Below, one piece after another: positions 63,301-64,000 of a DNA stretch of 64,000 nt (the stretch's first letter is position 1; every line of letters begins with the position of its first letter). Source of the DNA: Schaalia cardiffensis (GTDB lineage: Bacteria > Actinomycetota > Actinomycetes > Actinomycetales > Actinomycetaceae); assembly GCF_016405145.1 (NCBI RefSeq), contig NZ_JAEKIA010000003.1:124001-188000 (forward strand). Direction: 5' to 3'. The notes under the pieces were generated by a model, which was given only the letters and a program-made list of their open reading frames with translations, searched no databases and was not told where the DNA came from. The translations under genes were made by a program, and so were the position numbers.

Positions 63301-64000
63301 TGTAGATCGCGGGCCAGCAGGGGCCGACGAGTGCATCGGGGACGATCTGGGTGAGTTCGGCGCGAAGGGCCGCGCCGGTGACGGCTCCGTGCGCGGGCCC
63401 CAGGTCGGCGCTCAGGGTGAAGGAATCACGGACGAGGCCGAATCCCTCACCGGCTTCGACGGCGGGCATGGCGTCGATGCGGTCGCCGTTTACGGTCACG
63501 GTGCCAACGCCCGCGGCACCGGCGAGAAGGTCGTAGGCGCTGATGGATAGGCGCTCCATATCGACGACGGGCACGCCGCCCGTGCGGCACGCCTCGGAGG
63601 TGAGGATCGGGATGTCGATGCGACGCACTGCGTGTGGGGCTTCTTCTCCCAGCCCGTCCCATGCGGTCTCACAGGTGACTTCGATGCTTGCCAGGCCCTT
63701 GTCGTCAACGCTGATCGTGGTCTGCACGGGCATCGTCTTCGCGGGATTCGCAACGAGGGTGCCCGCCCACTGGATGAAGGGGACTTCGCGCACGAAGGAC
63801 TCCAGGTCCGCGGCATCGTGGAAGCGCGACCACACTTCGGTCTCGGGGGCCCCGGCCTCGGCGAGGGCGTCGACGAGAGCGTTTTCGAAGCGGCCGAAGA
63901 GTTCGCCGATGGGCTCGTCGACGCGGGTGATGCCCGCGACGGAGCGGGGCCCGGGGATGATGCGGACCGAGTCCGCGTCGAAACGCGGGTCCTGGGCCTG
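57305..64000 (-). CDS. fas: Type I fatty acid synthase, C-terminal ~2230 residues (partial)
   Basis: An actinobacterial single-chain FAS I, open to the right window edge and reading leftward; the AT and most of the ER domain lie outside. The edge part shows VRIIPGPRSVAGITRVDEP, normal for the ER/DH junction. Visible parts, in order: hot-dog dehydratase with DFNPIHTSAAAAG near 62,850-62,910; malonyl/palmitoyl transferase with YAGHSLGEYNAL at about 62,250; an Ala/Pro linker near 61,300; ACP with the phosphopantetheine Ser in NGVSSKRNQLL at about 61,075; ketoreductase with ALVTGAAPKSIAAAV near 60,150; and ketosynthase with catalytic Cys in GACATAAVS at about 58,368 and His motifs KHDTSTKANDP and KTITGHAKGGA. 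It makes long-chain acyl-CoA from acetyl- and malonyl-CoA. acpS overlaps the stop. Confidence 0.98.
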   Translation of the reverse strand, partial: QAQDPRFDADSVRIIPGPRSVAGITRVDEPIGELFGRFENALVDALAEAGAPETEVWSRFHDAADLESFVREVPFIQWAGTLVANPAKTMPVQTTISVDDKGLASIEVTCETAWDGLGEEAPHAVRRIDIPILTSEACRTGGVPVVDMERLSISAYDLLAGAAGVGTVTVNGDRIDAMPAVEAGEGFGLVRDSFTLSADLGPAHGAVTGAALRAELTQIVPDALVGPCWPAIYTALGSAIHDGVPVIEGLVNAVHLDHTIRFDAELPAPGSRIEVEGRCAELSESSAGRVVRVELELFFEGVRFARLTERFAIRGRVASTQPPSGAPSISSDIGLADTPRSFIRRATIIAPADMTAFANVSGDFNPIHTSAAAAGLSGLSAPLVHGMWLSACAQHLIEAEGASPLDAPARDSVIRSIPTPHLEIEAWSYQMHGMVNLRDRVEITIERVGRAGGRLLLEATCRVNGDVVSIGTALVKAPASAYVYPGQGIQRQGMGMESMTPAIREVWERADRATRERLGFSIRAIVADNPTQIRIGSQVLRHPEGVLNLTQFTQVALATLAYAQTADLEAQGAFVEGSYYAGHSLGEYNALAACAEIFPFEKVLEIVYQRGSAMHNLVERDAQGRSNYRMGALRPNQFGVTDEGVRAYVESVAEKTGEFLQIVNYNLAGSQYAIAGTIAGLDALAADADERAAEFGGRRPFMLIPGIDVPFHSIKLRAGVAPFRERLEALIPEDVDLEALEGRYIPNLVARPFEVSREFAESILEVVPSESVQALLADWEGARADRARTARTLLVELLAWQFASPVRWIETQDLLLNAGRLGVERIIEIGLGTAPTLANLASKTLSMPAYAGRTVEVFNLERDSARILATDTVSAPVDAEAPAPASEASAPDSSAEASCAPSAPATAEAPAPAAPGAALETKAEAPTAGAVDAAQVPDMPLSASEAVKILLAHGTKIRVEQIDASDTIDSLTNGVSSKRNQLLMDMAAELSIPSIEGGAEAPMSALMASIDQAAPTYAAFGPVLSEAISSRLRVLLGGAGLKAAHVSKRVTGHWQLGQGWAQRVNARILLDTREGDSVRGGALASLPAAPASASEVDALVDAAVGAEASALGIAIAAPGAAGGASGELVDSAALTALTERILGSDGLLATQARSLLAALGHEEAEAPSAGEDLSALAAAVDTELGVRWLDSVRPAFTPERAVLFDDRWALAREDLARAAAGEFDVCALSLHAFRAGGSDLADLANWYAKHAEGDKRLAFERIAQAALEEADDEFAGDIALVTGAAPKSIAAAVVERLLAGGASVIMTSSRINDARLAFAKELYRAHASIGAKLWLVPANMASLRDIDALTEWISSDYSETSGASSTLVKPALLPTLLIPFAAPPVSGTLGSDPHGAMAQERLLLWSVERTIAKLATLDASTAIDHRLHVLLPGSPNRGIFGGDGAYAEAKASFDTICTKWSNERGWPERVTLAHPRIGWVKGTTLMGGNDLLVPAAEAAGVHVYTSEEIATSLVELLSHKTREEAALAPVDMDLTGGLSDAGLDLPALAAERARAAANLAPASKDAKATLSALPNLVTPVLADRLEWNEVEAGLDEQIVIVGVGEVSAWGSGRTRHEAEHSSADVELSAAGVLELAWMMGLVHWADSPAPGWYDSEDKPVEEAAVYKRFHDEVVARCGIRPLDDDGFLIEGGSDDAATVFLASDQEFTVDSQEDAQAYFAADPARTKVMHDESSGEWKVRKLAGSAIRVPRRATLTRSVAGQIPADFDPAKWGIPASMIEALDRIAVWNLVTAVDAFVSAGFTPMELLQAVHPADVSSTQGTGIGGMESLRKVFLSRFLGEDRPQDILQEALPNVVAAHTMQSYIGGYGQMIHPVGACATAAVSIEEACDKIALGKSDFVVAGGIDDIGVESLTGFGDMNATAESAALYARGISPRRFSRAGDRRRAGFLEAAGGGTVLLTRASIAADMGLPVLGVIAYARSFADGAHTSIPAPGIGAMAAARGGVDSGYARALARLGLSADDVAVVSKHDTSTKANDPNEAELHATLSRALGRTPGNPLHVISQKTITGHAKGGAALFQTAGLTEVFRDQQIPGNAALDCLDPQMRKFAPLVWLRTPLNLEATPVRAGVLTSLGFGHVSALVALAHPSAFETRLAAERGEDAAAAWREAASRRLREGRARLEGAMIGREPLFEPIEGRRLPESQAHAVEEALLLDPDARLGASGVYGTRA

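Overview
The window looks like chromosomal DNA of a high-GC Gram-positive actinobacterium, most likely an Actinomyces/Schaalia-type Actinomycetaceae. This is inferred from the giant single-chain type I fatty acid synthase with a separate AcpS, an actinobacterial narKGHJI locus, GTG starts, 4-nt ATGA/GTGA overlaps, and a small SRP RNA. No phage, transposase or plasmid gene was seen.

Layout. 1-4.4 kb: end of a VIT-type transporter, a TRIC-like channel, an SRAP protein, an amino-acid permease and a membrane-anchored HNH nuclease. 4.5-8.4 kb: a leftward operon for an ABC-2 exporter with a DesK/DesR-type two-component system, with a perfect palindrome upstream. 8.5-14.3 kb: a leftward peptide ABC importer. 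15-17.2 kb: a PfkB-like protein with an altered active site, and a DUF559-type protein bracketed by palindromic repeats. 17.5-21 kb: an osmoprotectant ABC importer. 21.3-24.1 kb: a uracil permease and a degenerate amidotransferase. 24.1-29.6 kb: a gene-poor stretch with tRNA-Ser(GGA), SRP RNA, tRNA-Arg(ACG), a small unknown gene, gluQ, a thiamine-binding protein and many short repeats. 29.6-38.5 kb: two crcB genes, metNIQ, a thiosulfate-type sulfurtransferase, a GNAT, upp and tadA. 38.6-55.5 kb: a molybdenum-cofactor and nitrate-respiration island (mog, moaC, moeA, moeB, moaE, a regulator-MoaD fusion, narI, narJ, narH, narG, narK, moaA, mobA, a second NarK-like carrier). 55.8-64 kb: bioY, acpS and the 3' two thirds of fas.

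How it works together. The 38.6-55.5 kb island encodes nearly a complete route from GTP to the molybdopterin guanine dinucleotide cofactor, next to the nitrate reductase that uses it and two nitrate/nitrite carriers, so anaerobic nitrate respiration appears to be genetically self-contained here. Its most unusual member is a COG2345-like HTH regulator whose C terminus is a MoaD sulfur-carrier domain ending in Gly-Gly. The partner MoeB lacks the usual zinc cysteines.

A second theme is repeats. Intergenic regions contain many imperfect tandem repeats (14-24 bp, also 44 bp) and repeat copies spaced about 61 bp apart. Four copies of a nested palindrome built from TGGAGGGG/CCCCTCCA are dispersed over 18 kb. 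Several conserved proteins (CrcB2, sulfurtransferase, MoeA, OpuB-type permease, GluQ) carry in-frame repeat expansions of 18-54 bp in loops or termini. A short CRISPR-like series of degenerate repeats lies at the 3' end of gluQ, but there are no cas genes in view.
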